64,000 nt of DNA from DATAPD01 sp036265385 (GTDB taxonomy: Bacteria; Acidobacteriota; Terriglobia; Terriglobales; Acidobacteriaceae): positions 62,001 through 126,000 of the forward strand of contig DATAPD010000002.1 in NCBI GenBank assembly GCA_036265385.1, given 5' to 3'. Shown here one piece after another: positions 1-7,886 of the stretch (positions within the stretch are counted from its first letter, which is position 1; each line of letters begins with the position of its first letter). The notes under the pieces are model-generated. The model saw only the letters and a list, made by a program, of their open reading frames with translations. It made no database searches and had not been told where the DNA came from. Made by a program: the position numbers and the translations under genes.

Positions 1-706
1 AAACCAACTTCGCATTGCCAAGCACCTCACAGAAATTCCGAGCGACCGCCGCAATTGACGGTGGCGGAGCATCGTCTGCTTTTCGAGGCTCGCGAAAGAA
101 CAAGATGACCACGAAAAACATCGCCAGTACGCCGAGCGACACAACACGGTACACACTCTCCACACCCAGATTGCGGTGGGCCCACGATGCAAACAGCGGT
201 CCGAGCGCTCCGCCCACGTTCACCATCGTGTAATAAATCGAATATCCGATTGATCGAACGTTCTCCTTGGACGCGCGCGCCGTCGTACCAACCACACACG
301 GTTTTACCAGCGCCACACCGAGCGCTGGCAGCATCAGGATCAATCCCACGAACAACGTCAGCGGCAAAACATTTCGCACCGGAGCAAGCCAGGGCGCCGC
401 GATCGAGCCAATCAGGAAATATGCGATCGCAAGTATCAGATAGGCCAGCGACAGTGCTCGCCGGAATCCCATGCGATCCGCAGCGGCGCCTCCGAAGATA
501 GCAAGGAACCAGACCATTCCGCCAAAGATGCCGGTCAGCGTCCCAGTCTGCTCCGAGGAGAAATTCAGTTTTCCCTGAAGGTAGAGGGCAAGCGACGCGA
601 ACGCGCCGTAATAGGCAAGCCTTTCAAAAATTTCGGTGATGTTTGCGATCCAGAACGGACGTTCAAATCCCGTGCGGACTTCCTCCAGCCTTTGAGAAAA
701 ACTCAA
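1..706 (-). CDS. POT/PTR-like MFS transporter, N-terminal part (runs off the window)
   Basis: Reading the minus strand from a TTG at 706 gives an open frame to the window edge (about 235 residues). The TTG directly follows an in-frame TGA and has a good Shine-Dalgarno (AGGAG, six bases upstream), which decides the start. Hydrophobic segments alternate with short charged loops. The N-terminus contains FERLAYYGAF, the ExxER-like signature region of proton-dependent oligopeptide transporters, followed by a DRMGFRRAL loop between helices 2 and 3, as in MFS carriers. The likely role is proton-coupled import of small peptides or related solutes across the inner membrane. The C-terminal half lies outside the window, so substrate class and integrity cannot be judged. 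Only an unusual start codon kept it from being obvious. Confidence 0.75.
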   Translation of the reverse strand, partial: MSFSQRLEEVRTGFERPFWIANITEIFERLAYYGAFASLALYLQGKLNFSSEQTGTLTGIFGGMVWFLAIFGGAAADRMGFRRALSLAYLILAIAYFLIGSIAAPWLAPVRNVLPLTLFVGLILMLPALGVALVKPCVVGTTARASKENVRSIGYSIYYTMVNVGGALGPLFASWAHRNLGVESVYRVVSLGVLAMFFVVILFFREPRKADDAPPPSIAAVARNFCEVLGNAKLV

Positions 707-735
707 TCATTGCTCCTGGACTTGTAAGTTTCCAT

Positions 736-838
736 GTTTCAAGTTCAAAGTTTCAAGAAAGCTCAGCAGCATTGATGTCGAAATCCTGCTACGTTGAAAC
801 CTCGAAGATTCGAAAGCCTGAAACTCGAAACCTGAAAC
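736..838. repeat. CTGAAAC/GTTTCAA heptanucleotide repeat cluster
   Basis: Three contiguous seven-base units of type GTTTCAA lie at 736-756. Three units of the complementary type (CTGAAAC, TCGAAAC, CTGAAAC) lie at 818-838, and a looser TTGAAAC unit at 794-800. The two blocks are in opposite orientation, so the transcript could fold into a long imperfect hairpin. They fill the spacer between the transporter start and the 3' end of the yggU-like gene. The same family recurs at 6934-6961. Confidence 0.7.
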
Positions 839-942
839 ATCTGACCACTAAATTATCAATGCCCAAAACCAGAGATAGTCGAGGGCGCCATCCCGAAGCC
901 GCGCGTTTTCTCCAGTGCGGGCGAGGAATCTGGCGCGGATCT

Positions 943-1245
943 CTACCGCCTTGCCATCGCGCGTTCCAGAATTCCGCTCATCTCCGCCGCACTCACTCCT
1001 GTAATCCTCACCACTTTATTCCGACTCGTCTGCCCGGCTGCAATACTAACGGACGACTTCGGCACCTTCAAAAGTTTCGCCAGAAAATCTACACATGCCT
1101 CGTTCGCCTTGCCGTCAACCGGCGGTGCTGTGAGCGAGACTTTCAGTGCATCCCCCAGCTCACCGCTGATTGTGTTTTTCTTCGCGCGCGGATGGACGCG
1201 AGTAGCGAACGTGACGGCGCCGTCTTTTTCGGCAATTGGGATCAC
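943..1245 (-). CDS. yggU: DUF167/YggU family protein
   Basis: A protein of 100 residues with the DUF167 pattern: a VTFATRVHPRAKKN strand near the start, then VSLTAPPVDGKANEACVDFL and a conserved SSVSIAAGQTSRNKVVRI segment. This family is small, alpha/beta and widespread; its biochemical role is not established. I chose the GTG at 1245 because it overlaps the TGA of the upstream gene by four bases (GTGA), a classic translational coupling, and because the resulting length fits the family. A longer reading from 1344 would overlap the membrane-protein gene by about 100 bases and adds non-conserved residues. It is the last gene of a yggS, membrane protein, yggU row, an order also seen in other bacteria. 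Confidence 0.88.
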   Translation of the reverse strand: MIPIAEKDGAVTFATRVHPRAKKNTISGELGDALKVSLTAPPVDGKANEACVDFLAKLLKVPKSSVSIAAGQTSRNKVVRITGVSAAEMSGILERAMARR

Positions 1246-1577
1246 GGCTTGCGGACCAGAGAGAGGGCTGTTTCCATGGCGAGTAGCACGAACATGAGCA
1301 AGACCTGCGGGTTCGCCGAAGTCCTCTCTCGACCGATACTCCACATCACTGCCAGCACGAACACTGTCATCACCACGTTTGCCGTGATGGAAGCCAACCT
1401 CAGATCGCCTACCGAATCATTGCGAACCCGCAACAGGTTGAGCATCGCGGTGAAGATCGAGGCAAGGCCAGTTCCGAAAATCCAGATACGCCCTGTGTAA
1501 TCGCGCGGTACGAGCCAGCACTCGACCAACGCGACCAGGAACAACGCTCCGGCACACGTTCGATCCATCAATCTCAT
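1242..1577 (-). CDS. small integral membrane protein between yggS and yggU
   Basis: A 111-residue protein with three or four hydrophobic segments and short basic loops, ending SLVRKP. I do not recognise a domain. Its position between yggS and yggU is where many bacteria carry yggT, a small membrane protein, but I see no YggT duplication or signature. The start ATG at 1577 has AGGTC about eight bases upstream. The stop overlaps the GTG of the next gene (GTGA), so the two are coupled. A membrane role is inferred from hydropathy only. Confidence 0.7.
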   Translation of the reverse strand: MRLMDRTCAGALFLVALVECWLVPRDYTGRIWIFGTGLASIFTAMLNLLRVRNDSVGDLRLASITANVVMTVFVLAVMWSIGRERTSANPQVLLMFVLLAMETALSLVRKP

Positions 1578-1617
1578 CGGTTGACCTGATTGTTTTGTGA
1601 TTGCAACGCTACAATAC

Positions 1618-1659
1618 GAGCTACTGGTGACTAACTACTAGCTACTATCCACTAGCTAC
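1618..1659. repeat. TGACTAC-type heptanucleotide tandem repeat overlapping the yggS stop
   Basis: Six contiguous seven-base units ending in ...AC (GAGCTAC, TGGTGAC, TAACTAC, TAGCTAC, TATCCAC, TAGCTAC). The last unit overlaps the minus-strand stop codon of yggS at 1656-1658. It belongs to the same degenerate family as the arrays at 2538, 6177 and 12123. Confidence 0.7.
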
Positions 1660-2351
1660 CTTGCTCCAAAGATCGCGCTTCCGACTCTTACGCGCGTCGA
1701 TCCTTCTTCGATTGCGATCTCGAAATCGTGCGACATACCCATCGAGAGCACGCTCATCTCCACGCCCGCAATCGCCCGCGACGCAATCTGATCGCGAATC
1801 TCATGCAGATGACGAAAAAATGGCCGCGCTCCATCCGGATCTTCCGTGAACGGTGGGATCGTCATCAATCCGCAGATTGAAATATTTCCAAGCTTGGGCG
1901 CCGCGGCGAGCAGAGCATCGAGCTCTTGCGAATCTGGTGCGATTCCGCTTTTCTCTTCTTCTTGCCCGACATTGATCTCAATGAGCACGTTCAGTTCTTT
2001 CCCTGCTGCACTCGCGGCGGCGTTTAATCGTTCGGCCAGCTTCAAGGAATCAACGGAATCAATCGCATCAAACAATTCAACGGCCCTGGCTGCCTTGTTC
2101 GATTGCAGATGCCCAATCATGTGCCACTCGACATCTTGGAGATCGCGCAATGCTTCTGATTTTCCGGCGAATTCCTGTACGCGGTTCTCTCCAAAAACAC
2201 GGATACCTGCGGCATACGCCTCACGAATCGCCTCAGGTGGAAATGTCTTCGTCACCGCCATCAACACAATGTCATCAGGATTGCGCGCTGCCAGGTGCGC
2301 CGCGGCCGCCATTCTCTTTCGTATGCTCGCAATGTTTTCAGCAATCGACAT
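1656..2351 (-). CDS. yggS: YggS/PROSC family pyridoxal-phosphate homeostasis protein
   Basis: A protein of 231 residues, the usual length of the family. VLMAVTKTF near residue 35 holds the lysine that binds PLP in this fold-type III barrel. FGENRVQE, WHMIGHLQSNK, DSVDSLKLAERLN and LSMGMSHDFEIAIEEGSTRVRVG are all in family order, the last forming the phosphate-binding end of the site. The family is cytosolic, has no known turnover of its own and buffers PLP and amino-acid/keto-acid pools. It heads a minus-strand row with a membrane gene and yggU, about 80 bases away. Its final codons run into a heptanucleotide repeat, so the exact C-terminus has probably been reshaped by the repeat. Confidence 0.95.
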   Translation of the reverse strand: MSIAENIASIRKRMAAAAHLAARNPDDIVLMAVTKTFPPEAIREAYAAGIRVFGENRVQEFAGKSEALRDLQDVEWHMIGHLQSNKAARAVELFDAIDSVDSLKLAERLNAAASAAGKELNVLIEINVGQEEEKSGIAPDSQELDALLAAAPKLGNISICGLMTIPPFTEDPDGARPFFRHLHEIRDQIASRAIAGVEMSVLSMGMSHDFEIAIEEGSTRVRVGSAIFGAR

Positions 2352-2370
2352 GAACAGATGGAGCGTTTTT

Positions 2371-2395
2371 CGTAGGGACGCAGCTTGCTGCGTCC
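2371..2395 (+). repeat. solo REP-like palindrome (GGACGCAGC/GCTGCGTCC)
   Basis: CGTAG followed by a perfect nine-base inverted repeat GGACGCAGC, TT, GCTGCGTCC (2376-2395). The same element flanks the transposase gene at 9058-9702, about 7 kb away. It sits 20 bases upstream of the yggS start codon. It is most likely a non-autonomous REP copy mobilised by that transposase. Confidence 0.8.
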
Positions 2396-2537
2396 GCCGA
2401 ACTCACAACCGACTTCGCAATACCCGGGACCAACAACTAGCCCAAAAGAAAACCACGAAGGCCATAAAGAACCACGAAAGAATTCTACCCACGCTTCCTT
2501 CGCGCCTTCCTGACCTTCGTGGTTCGAGTTCCTAAGC

Positions 2538-2593
2538 TGACTACTGGCTACTGAATACTCACTACTGACTACTGACTACTGACTACTAGCTAC
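2538..2593. repeat. eight-unit TGACTAC heptanucleotide tandem array
   Basis: Eight contiguous seven-base units: TGACTAC, TGGCTAC, TGAATAC, TCACTAC, three exact TGACTAC units, then TAGCTAC. The array ends five bases before the stop codon of the OPT transporter gene. Each top-strand unit contains TGA and each bottom-strand unit contains TAG, so with a period of seven all six frames are closed. Confidence 0.85.
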
Positions 2594-2597
2594 TGCC

Positions 2598-4649
2598 TCA
2601 CATGATTGCTGTCGGCGGCGCCGGATCTTCCGGTCGTCCCGCATTCGCCAGCGGCGTACGCACCATCCCGATAATCAGAATAGCCAAAGCAACCAGAGCA
2701 ACCCACAGGGAAGGTGTCCACTTGAACAAAGCGACATCTTTTCCTGATCCAACCAGACCGGCAATCACCAGACCGCATAATGCCTCGCCCGCGATCAAGC
2801 CCGAAGCGGTGAGCACTCCCGCATTATCCACCCGCGCTTTCTGCGCATCGTTGAAGCCGCGACGGTCGCGCAACATATCGGTAACCCAGCGCACGATCCC
2901 GCCCAGGAAAATTGCGAACGTCGTTCCCAGCGGCAGATACATTCCTACCGCAAACAACATCACGCTCTTCACTTCGATCATGATCATGGCGAGCCCAAGC
3001 AGGATGCCCACAATCACCAGCGGCCATGCCATATCGCCGCCCACAATTCCCTTCGATAGCATTGCCATCAAACCCGCCTGCGGAGCAGGCAATGCGGCGC
3101 TGCCGAAGTGATATGCCTTGTCCAACACATACAACGGGAAGAACAACACGAGCGATGCCACGATCACGCCCAGCACATCGCCGATTTGCATCTTCGATGG
3201 CGTCCCGCCCAGGATGTGTCCGACCTTCAAATCCTGCAGCATCTCGCCCGCAACCGCGGACGACACGCAAACCACAGCCGCCACGCCCAGCACCGCTGCA
3301 ACGCCTCCCGTCCCGGAAACGCCCAGTGCCACCATCAACAGGGCCGCGATAACCAGCGTGCACAGCGTCAACCCGGACACTGGATTATTCGAAGATCCGA
3401 TCAGGCCTACCAGGTTTCCTGAAACCGCAGCGAAGAAAAATCCCACAATGATCATGACGCCCGCTGCGACCAGTGAACCGGTCAGCACTTGCGACCCAGT
3501 CAAGTTCCCGGCGCCGCCGATGAAGTAGTAATAAAGAGCAATCATCGCGATCAACACCACGCCAATACCCGCGAACACGACCTTCGATGGTAGGTCGCGC
3601 TCGGTACGGTTCTGCGCAGCATGCGCTGCCGCCGATTTCTTCAAATCTGAAACCGCGCGCGCCATACCCGTTCCCAGTTGCTTGCGCATCTTGAACAAGG
3701 TGTAGGACGCGCCTACCAGCATGCCTCCCACCGCGATCGGCCGCACCACCGAGTAGTAAATGGCGCCTGCCAACAACGGCCATGCGATCTCTTGTCCCGC
3801 CGGCTGTGCCGCCTGAATGTAAGGACCCAATGTGAAGGTTAGGAGCGGAACCAGCAGGCCCCACGCCAGCACGCCGCCCGCAAAATTAAGCGCTGCCAGC
3901 CGCGGCCCGATGATGTATCCCACACCCAAATATGCCGGGCTGATATCGGGCAGAGTGAACAACGACGTCCCGCCTGTCACGGTGGTCGCAACATTCGGAT
4001 TCGTTCCTGTCCGCAGCAGTAACTTCTTACCCAAATCCGCAATCTTGATGGGAAACGTATTGTTCGCGGAAAAAACGTTGACCGCGCCCAACAGATACAC
4101 AAGTCCCCCGAATCCCATGTTGGCGAACAAAACCTTTGCTGCTTTTGATCCCTGTTGCCCTGCCTTATGAATCTCCGAAGCGGCCACCGATTCCGGGAAG
4201 GGAAGTTCTGGGTCTTCGACCATCACCCGCCGCAGCAGCGTGACAAACAAAATGCCAAGCGTGCCGCCGATCATCATCAGCGCGACTGATTTCCAGTACT
4301 GGTCTGTCCCCAGACCGGGCCAGAGCCCGGCCATCACAAACGCCGGAATCGTGAAAACTGCGCCTGCGGCTACCGACTCGCCAATCGATCCAACCGTTCG
4401 AGCAATGTTTTCTTCCAGCAGCGAACCCTTCATCAACCTCAGCAGCGCCATGCCGATAACCGCCGCCGGATATGTCGCGGCAATGGTCATGCCCGCCTTC
4501 AACCCCAGATAGGCATTGGCTGCCCCCAAAATCCCTGTCAGCACCAGCCCGATTAGCACTGCTCGGAACGTGAACTCCTTCATTTCCATCGTTTCCGGCA
4601 CGTACGGGCGATACTTCTTTTCAACGTTGTTTAAAGTCGATGTACTCAT
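2598..4649 (-). CDS. OPT family oligopeptide/metal-chelate transporter
   Basis: A 683-residue inner-membrane protein with roughly fifteen hydrophobic segments. The N-terminus has the OPT pattern: EFTFRAVLIGLVLTGILGAAN, then NAYLGLKAGMTIAATYPAAVIGM. Further on come FPESVAASEIHKAG and VGYIIGPRLAALNFAGG. Known members import oligopeptides or metal-siderophore/glutathione conjugates by secondary transport; the substrate cannot be read here. The start ATG at 4649 is followed by a short hydrophilic tail, MSTSTLNNVEKKYRPYVPE, and has GAAGGA upstream. It stands alone, flanked by the heptanucleotide array on its 3' side and divergent from the zinc-ribbon gene. Confidence 0.93.
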   Translation of the reverse strand: MSTSTLNNVEKKYRPYVPETMEMKEFTFRAVLIGLVLTGILGAANAYLGLKAGMTIAATYPAAVIGMALLRLMKGSLLEENIARTVGSIGESVAAGAVFTIPAFVMAGLWPGLGTDQYWKSVALMMIGGTLGILFVTLLRRVMVEDPELPFPESVAASEIHKAGQQGSKAAKVLFANMGFGGLVYLLGAVNVFSANNTFPIKIADLGKKLLLRTGTNPNVATTVTGGTSLFTLPDISPAYLGVGYIIGPRLAALNFAGGVLAWGLLVPLLTFTLGPYIQAAQPAGQEIAWPLLAGAIYYSVVRPIAVGGMLVGASYTLFKMRKQLGTGMARAVSDLKKSAAAHAAQNRTERDLPSKVVFAGIGVVLIAMIALYYYFIGGAGNLTGSQVLTGSLVAAGVMIIVGFFFAAVSGNLVGLIGSSNNPVSGLTLCTLVIAALLMVALGVSGTGGVAAVLGVAAVVCVSSAVAGEMLQDLKVGHILGGTPSKMQIGDVLGVIVASLVLFFPLYVLDKAYHFGSAALPAPQAGLMAMLSKGIVGGDMAWPLVIVGILLGLAMIMIEVKSVMLFAVGMYLPLGTTFAIFLGGIVRWVTDMLRDRRGFNDAQKARVDNAGVLTASGLIAGEALCGLVIAGLVGSGKDVALFKWTPSLWVALVALAILIIGMVRTPLANAGRPEDPAPPTAIM

Positions 4650-4853
4650 CGGACGAGTCCTTCAAACCGAGATATATATTGCAGTTCCAGACCAATTCCT
4701 CGAAACGGCGCAAGTTAGCATGCGCCCTCACGTGTTTACAAGTACGATGCGCACACGCAATCTGGAGGTGTTTTGCGTGTTTTCACTGACAATTTGATCC
4801 TTTCGCGGCGCCGGTTCCGGAGTACAATACTGGCCTGCAACGAGGTACCCGGT

Positions 4854-5132
4854 ATGGCAGAGATGTCAGCCTTGCAAGACTACTACATCCACTATTTCAG
4901 AGAGTTTCGCTGCCAGGACTGCGGCAGTGACGTGGCTTATCTCTCACGTCCTCGCACGGTGAGCGAGCGGTACATTTTGCGCGCGTTTGGCTTAAAAATG
5001 GTACGGTGCGCGGACTGTTTCCGTCGTTTCGCGCGACCCCTTTCCCTTCCAGCACGCGAGCGAGAAGACCCGCGGAAAGCACCACACTCACAAACTCCGG
5101 TACCCCCTGTCACCGGAACTCGCGTTGCGTGA
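4854..5132 (+). CDS. small zinc-ribbon protein upstream of comF
   Basis: A 92-residue protein from ATG 4854, preceded by a GAGG-containing leader. It contains CQDCGSD and, about 33 residues later, VRCADCFRRF, two CxxC knuckles that should form one zinc ribbon, followed by a disordered proline-rich tail. I recognise no family and infer nothing beyond metal binding. It could be a regulator or an assembly factor. Its TGA (5130-5132) is in exactly the same frame as the following comF reading frame, and no ATG, GTG or TTG lies between them for more than 350 bases, so comF may depend on it for translation. A longer start at 4773 adds non-conserved residues and is less likely. Confidence 0.6.
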   Translation: MAEMSALQDYYIHYFREFRCQDCGSDVAYLSRPRTVSERYILRAFGLKMVRCADCFRRFARPLSLPAREREDPRKAPHSQTPVPPVTGTRVA

Positions 5133-5165
5133 CCTTCTCCCGCTGGCTATACTGAATCAAACCGA

Positions 5166-6113
5166 CTGGTAGATTCCAAACTCTGCCGCTCGGAGGAGGT
5201 CGTCTTCAGCAGTAGCGGGGACCGAACTCGCGTCGATCAAGCCATTGCCCGGGTCAAGGGAAGTTCTTTTGCCTATTGGGCGGAACGGGCCGCCGAAAGC
5301 CTCTTCACTGCGCTGTTCCCAGCCGATTGCCGTATTTGCACCGCTCCCCTTGTACGCATCTCTCGCCTGCCAGTTTGCGAGGATTGCCTTGAGCAGAGCC
5401 GACCGTTCGAGCAGGCGACATGCTTTGTTTGCGGGGAGGCGATTGTCCAACCGTTCGCTTTCGCGGACGACTCGGGAGACCTGCGTTGCGTGGCTTGCCG
5501 ACGATTAGGTCCGCCATTTACCCGTGCCGCCGCTTACGGAAGCTACGAAGGTGGTTTGCGCGAGTTGATCCATCTCCTCAAATACGAAGGAATTAAGCCT
5601 GCCTCCGGTGTACTCGGGCGGATGTTAGCCGAAGTCATCCTTGAGCTGCAGCCTTCCGTCGAACACAGAAACGTTGTTGTTGTCCCGGTTCCCCTTCACG
5701 CCAGGAAACTGAAACAACGTGGTTTCAATCAGGCAGAACTGATTGCACAGGCGGCATTGAAGCTAATTCCGTCCGGCGGCGTGAGGTTCGAACTTGCTCC
5801 CTCGGCGATGGTTCGAGTTCGCGAAACATCTTCGCAAATCGGCCTGACGAAGCGTCAGCGCCGGGAAAACTTGCGGGGTGCATTCTGTGTGAACGAGCCT
5901 GAAAAGATCGCCGGACAAGAAATTCTGCTCGTCGATGACGTGCTTACCACTGGGACAACCGCATCTGAATGTGCAAGGATGCTGCGCCGCGCCGGAGCTG
6001 TCGAAGTCTGGGTGGCAACCGTTGCCCGTACCATGAAGATCGAACGTACTTTCGCTCTGCCGGGGAAATTGGCGACCGAGAGCCCATTAGCCCTCGCCGC
6101 CGCAAAAGGATGA
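5166..6113 (+). CDS. comF: ComF family phosphoribosyltransferase-like protein (start unresolved)
   Basis: The C-terminal half is a type I phosphoribosyltransferase fold with the PRPP loop ILLVDDVLTTGTT and the ComF segments YEGGLRELIHLLKYEG and PVPLHARKLKQRGFNQAE. ComF proteins support DNA uptake or recombination. The zinc-finger N-domain is also in this frame: CRIC, CEDC, CFVC and CVAC pairs between about 5325 and 5500. The first usual start codon, however, is a GTG at 5490, inside the last CxxC pair, which would remove the finger. Upstream the frame is open back to the TGA at 5130 with only CTG (5166, 5313) and ATT (5244) as candidates. A strong GGAGGAGG lies at 5192-5199 without a standard start after it. 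The coordinates given use CTG 5166. Non-canonical initiation, readthrough of the preceding TGA or a sequence error are all possible. The stop and identity are firm. Confidence 0.75.
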   Translation: MVDSKLCRSEEVVFSSSGDRTRVDQAIARVKGSSFAYWAERAAESLFTALFPADCRICTAPLVRISRLPVCEDCLEQSRPFEQATCFVCGEAIVQPFAFADDSGDLRCVACRRLGPPFTRAAAYGSYEGGLRELIHLLKYEGIKPASGVLGRMLAEVILELQPSVEHRNVVVVPVPLHARKLKQRGFNQAELIAQAALKLIPSGGVRFELAPSAMVRVRETSSQIGLTKRQRRENLRGAFCVNEPEKIAGQEILLVDDVLTTGTTASECARMLRRAGAVEVWVATVARTMKIERTFALPGKLATESPLALAAAKG

Positions 6114-6176
6114 ACGATTGACTATGAAAGATTGGATTAGAAAAATGAGGGCTGAGATTTAACACTCAATGAGCGC

Positions 6177-6197
6177 TGACTACTGACTACTGACTAC
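6177..6197. repeat. TGACTAC heptanucleotide repeat, three exact units
   Basis: Three exact consecutive TGACTAC units, followed by a degenerate TGATTCG. They lie ten bases upstream of the HNH gene start and about 60 bases after the comF stop. Same family as the arrays at 1618, 2538 and 12123. Confidence 0.8.
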
Positions 6198-6207
6198 TGA
6201 TTCGAAC

Positions 6208-6807
6208 ATGTCTGGCAAATTTCACAACTCGATGCGTAATCATCCGCCGATCCCCTTCGTCACCGGAGGATTGCACCAGGAGTCCGATCGCCAGGCTCTG
6301 CACGCGCCCGTTCTCGTTCTGAACGCTTCGTACGAGCCGATTAATGTTTGCGCCGCGCGCCGCGCCATCGTGCTCGTGCTCAAAGGCGTCGCCATGACGG
6401 AAGAAGAAAACGGACACTTCCTGCACGCCGCACGCGTTGCCCTGCGCGTTCCATCGGTTATTCGTCTGCTTGAATACCGCCGTATTCCGCACCAGACACG
6501 CGCGCTCTCGCGCAAGAACATCCTGATGCGGGACCGCAACACTTGCCAATATTGTGGGGAACTTCTCTCGGCCGGCGAACTCACACTCGATCACGTGATT
6601 CCGCGCTCGCGCGGAGGATCTTCAACCTGGGAGAACCTCGTTGCCTGCTGCCATCCTTGTAACCGCAGCAAGGGCAATCAACTGCCGCACGAAGCGAACA
6701 TGACCCTGATGCGCGAGCCTCGCGCCTTCAATCTCCACACCAGCCGCCACATCATGCGCCTGATGGGCCGCTCGGACGACAAGTGGAGAAAATATTTGTT
6801 CTATTGA
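6208..6807 (+). CDS. HNH endonuclease family protein
   Basis: A 199-residue protein. Residues about 35-75 (VLVLNASYEPINVC, RAIVLVLKGVA) are the N-terminal domain found in a common HNH subfamily. The C-terminal half has the nuclease module: RDRNTCQYCG, then LTLDHVIPRSRGG, then TWENLVACCHPCNRSKGN. The DH and final N/H positions supply metal and catalytic residues, and the two CxxC pairs bind a structural zinc. Stand-alone members of this type are widespread housekeeping-like genes with no proven role; no methylase or phage gene is next to it, so a restriction role is not supported. The start ATG at 6208 is just after a heptanucleotide repeat; a second ATG at 6232 is possible. Confidence 0.9.
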   Translation: MSGKFHNSMRNHPPIPFVTGGLHQESDRQALHAPVLVLNASYEPINVCAARRAIVLVLKGVAMTEEENGHFLHAARVALRVPSVIRLLEYRRIPHQTRALSRKNILMRDRNTCQYCGELLSAGELTLDHVIPRSRGGSSTWENLVACCHPCNRSKGNQLPHEANMTLMREPRAFNLHTSRHIMRLMGRSDDKWRKYLFY

Positions 6808-6933
6808 TTAGCTGTCGCCTTCAGCTTTTGATTCCCTCAAAATTTTGTCATTCCGAGAGCAAAGCGATGAGGAACCTGCCATTGTTTGCGACACACCGCG
6901 CCGGATTTTCAGTCCAAGCACGAACTCGAGCCG

Positions 6934-6961
6934 TTGAAACTCGAAACCTGAAACTCGAAAC
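6934..6961. repeat. CTGAAAC-type heptanucleotide repeat, four units
   Basis: Four consecutive seven-base units TTGAAAC, TCGAAAC, CTGAAAC, TCGAAAC in the spacer between two convergent genes. The spacer also holds a fragment starting near 6847 that resembles the TCATTCCGAG-type dispersed repeat of related genomes. Same family as 736-838. Confidence 0.75.
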
Positions 6962-6969
6962 TACGTAAC

Positions 6970-7845
6970 TTAATTCTGCGGCTTCTGTTCTTCCGGCTTC
7001 TTCTGTTCGTCAGGCTGCTTCTTCTCGTCTTCGCCTCGGCCCACTTCCTGTCCTTCGTACGTGATGCGCGACTTGGCGCCGAACCGCTTGTAGTTCTCGT
7101 ATCTCACGATTTCACGGATCCGAATATCACCGGTAGCGAAGTGAAGCGTGTCGTCCGCACGTGTGTAGGTGGGAAACCAATACTTGCCATCGACTTGCTC
7201 GCGCCATGTAGCAAAGCTCGGATACAGATGCTCCTGTCCCTTTTTTCCTGGACGAATGTCGGGGACCGTCTTGCCATAAGTCTTCACAATCTGGAAGTCG
7301 TGATCGTCTACCCACACGCGTCCCTGAAAATAACGCTTTTTACCCTCAATCTTCTTGGGTGCGATATCAAACGCGTACGTATTCAGTTCGTCCTGTTTCT
7401 GCTGCCCCACGTAAATGATGTCGTACTCGGGTAATTCATCACTGGTCAACACGAACGGCAGCCGCTGGCGGATATCCTCAAAATCCCCCTGATCCATCTG
7501 CAGCCCGCCATTTTCGAGCGTCGATTGCGGTGCGAACACCACATTCTCGATGTGCTTTCCCTTGTCATCAAACAGAACGTCGAAAACCTGCTGATACTCG
7601 CCCTTCACGGTGTTGCCATCAAGAACCTGCACTTTTACCGATTGCCGGTATGTGTACTGGTCTCGAGCCGTCTTAAATTCTTTTTCCTTCGCCGCGAATT
7701 TCTGGATGATCTCTTCCGGCGTAGTTCCGACCGGTTGAGACTTGTCGAGTTCCCCCTCTTGGGCGAGAACTGGCAGCACGGCCACCGCGGCAAGGAACAA
7801 AGCAAAAGCAAATGACATGCAACGAGTAAGGAATGTTTGTGTCAT
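6970..7845 (-). CDS. secreted protein, possible LolA/RseB-fold outer membrane lipoprotein-sorting type
   Basis: A 291-residue protein with an N-terminal signal peptide (hydrophobic core followed by VLPVLAQEG). The mature part alternates beta-strands such as YTYRQSVKVQVLD, GEYQQVFDVLFDD, RYFQGRVWVDDHDFQIVKTYG and YWFPTYTRADD. The late pattern 'conversion of the model, valid step, D-x-x-x-x-I-V-K, then WF/P-T' resembles periplasmic LolA/RseB half-barrel proteins. It ends in a low-complexity lysine, glutamate and proline tail. The role is inferred: binding of a lipid or lipoprotein in the periplasm. It is common in Acidobacteriota by my recollection, usually as a single gene as here. Confidence 0.7.
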   Translation of the reverse strand: MTQTFLTRCMSFAFALFLAAVAVLPVLAQEGELDKSQPVGTTPEEIIQKFAAKEKEFKTARDQYTYRQSVKVQVLDGNTVKGEYQQVFDVLFDDKGKHIENVVFAPQSTLENGGLQMDQGDFEDIRQRLPFVLTSDELPEYDIIYVGQQKQDELNTYAFDIAPKKIEGKKRYFQGRVWVDDHDFQIVKTYGKTVPDIRPGKKGQEHLYPSFATWREQVDGKYWFPTYTRADDTLHFATGDIRIREIVRYENYKRFGAKSRITYEGQEVGRGEDEKKQPDEQKKPEEQKPQN

Positions 7846-7886
7846 CGGATCCAGTGTAAAGGACTCAGGCTCGCAGAGTTAATGTA

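Noticed and set aside
643..1500. Plus-strand 285-residue frame across the yggU region
   Set aside because: It is antisense to two genes with clear family features and contains no domain.
5130..5132. TGA in the zinc-ribbon/comF frame as a selenocysteine codon
   Set aside because: No hairpin typical of a SECIS element was recognised after it, and the residues around the site are not conserved as far as can be judged; simple stop plus unusual comF start is more economical.
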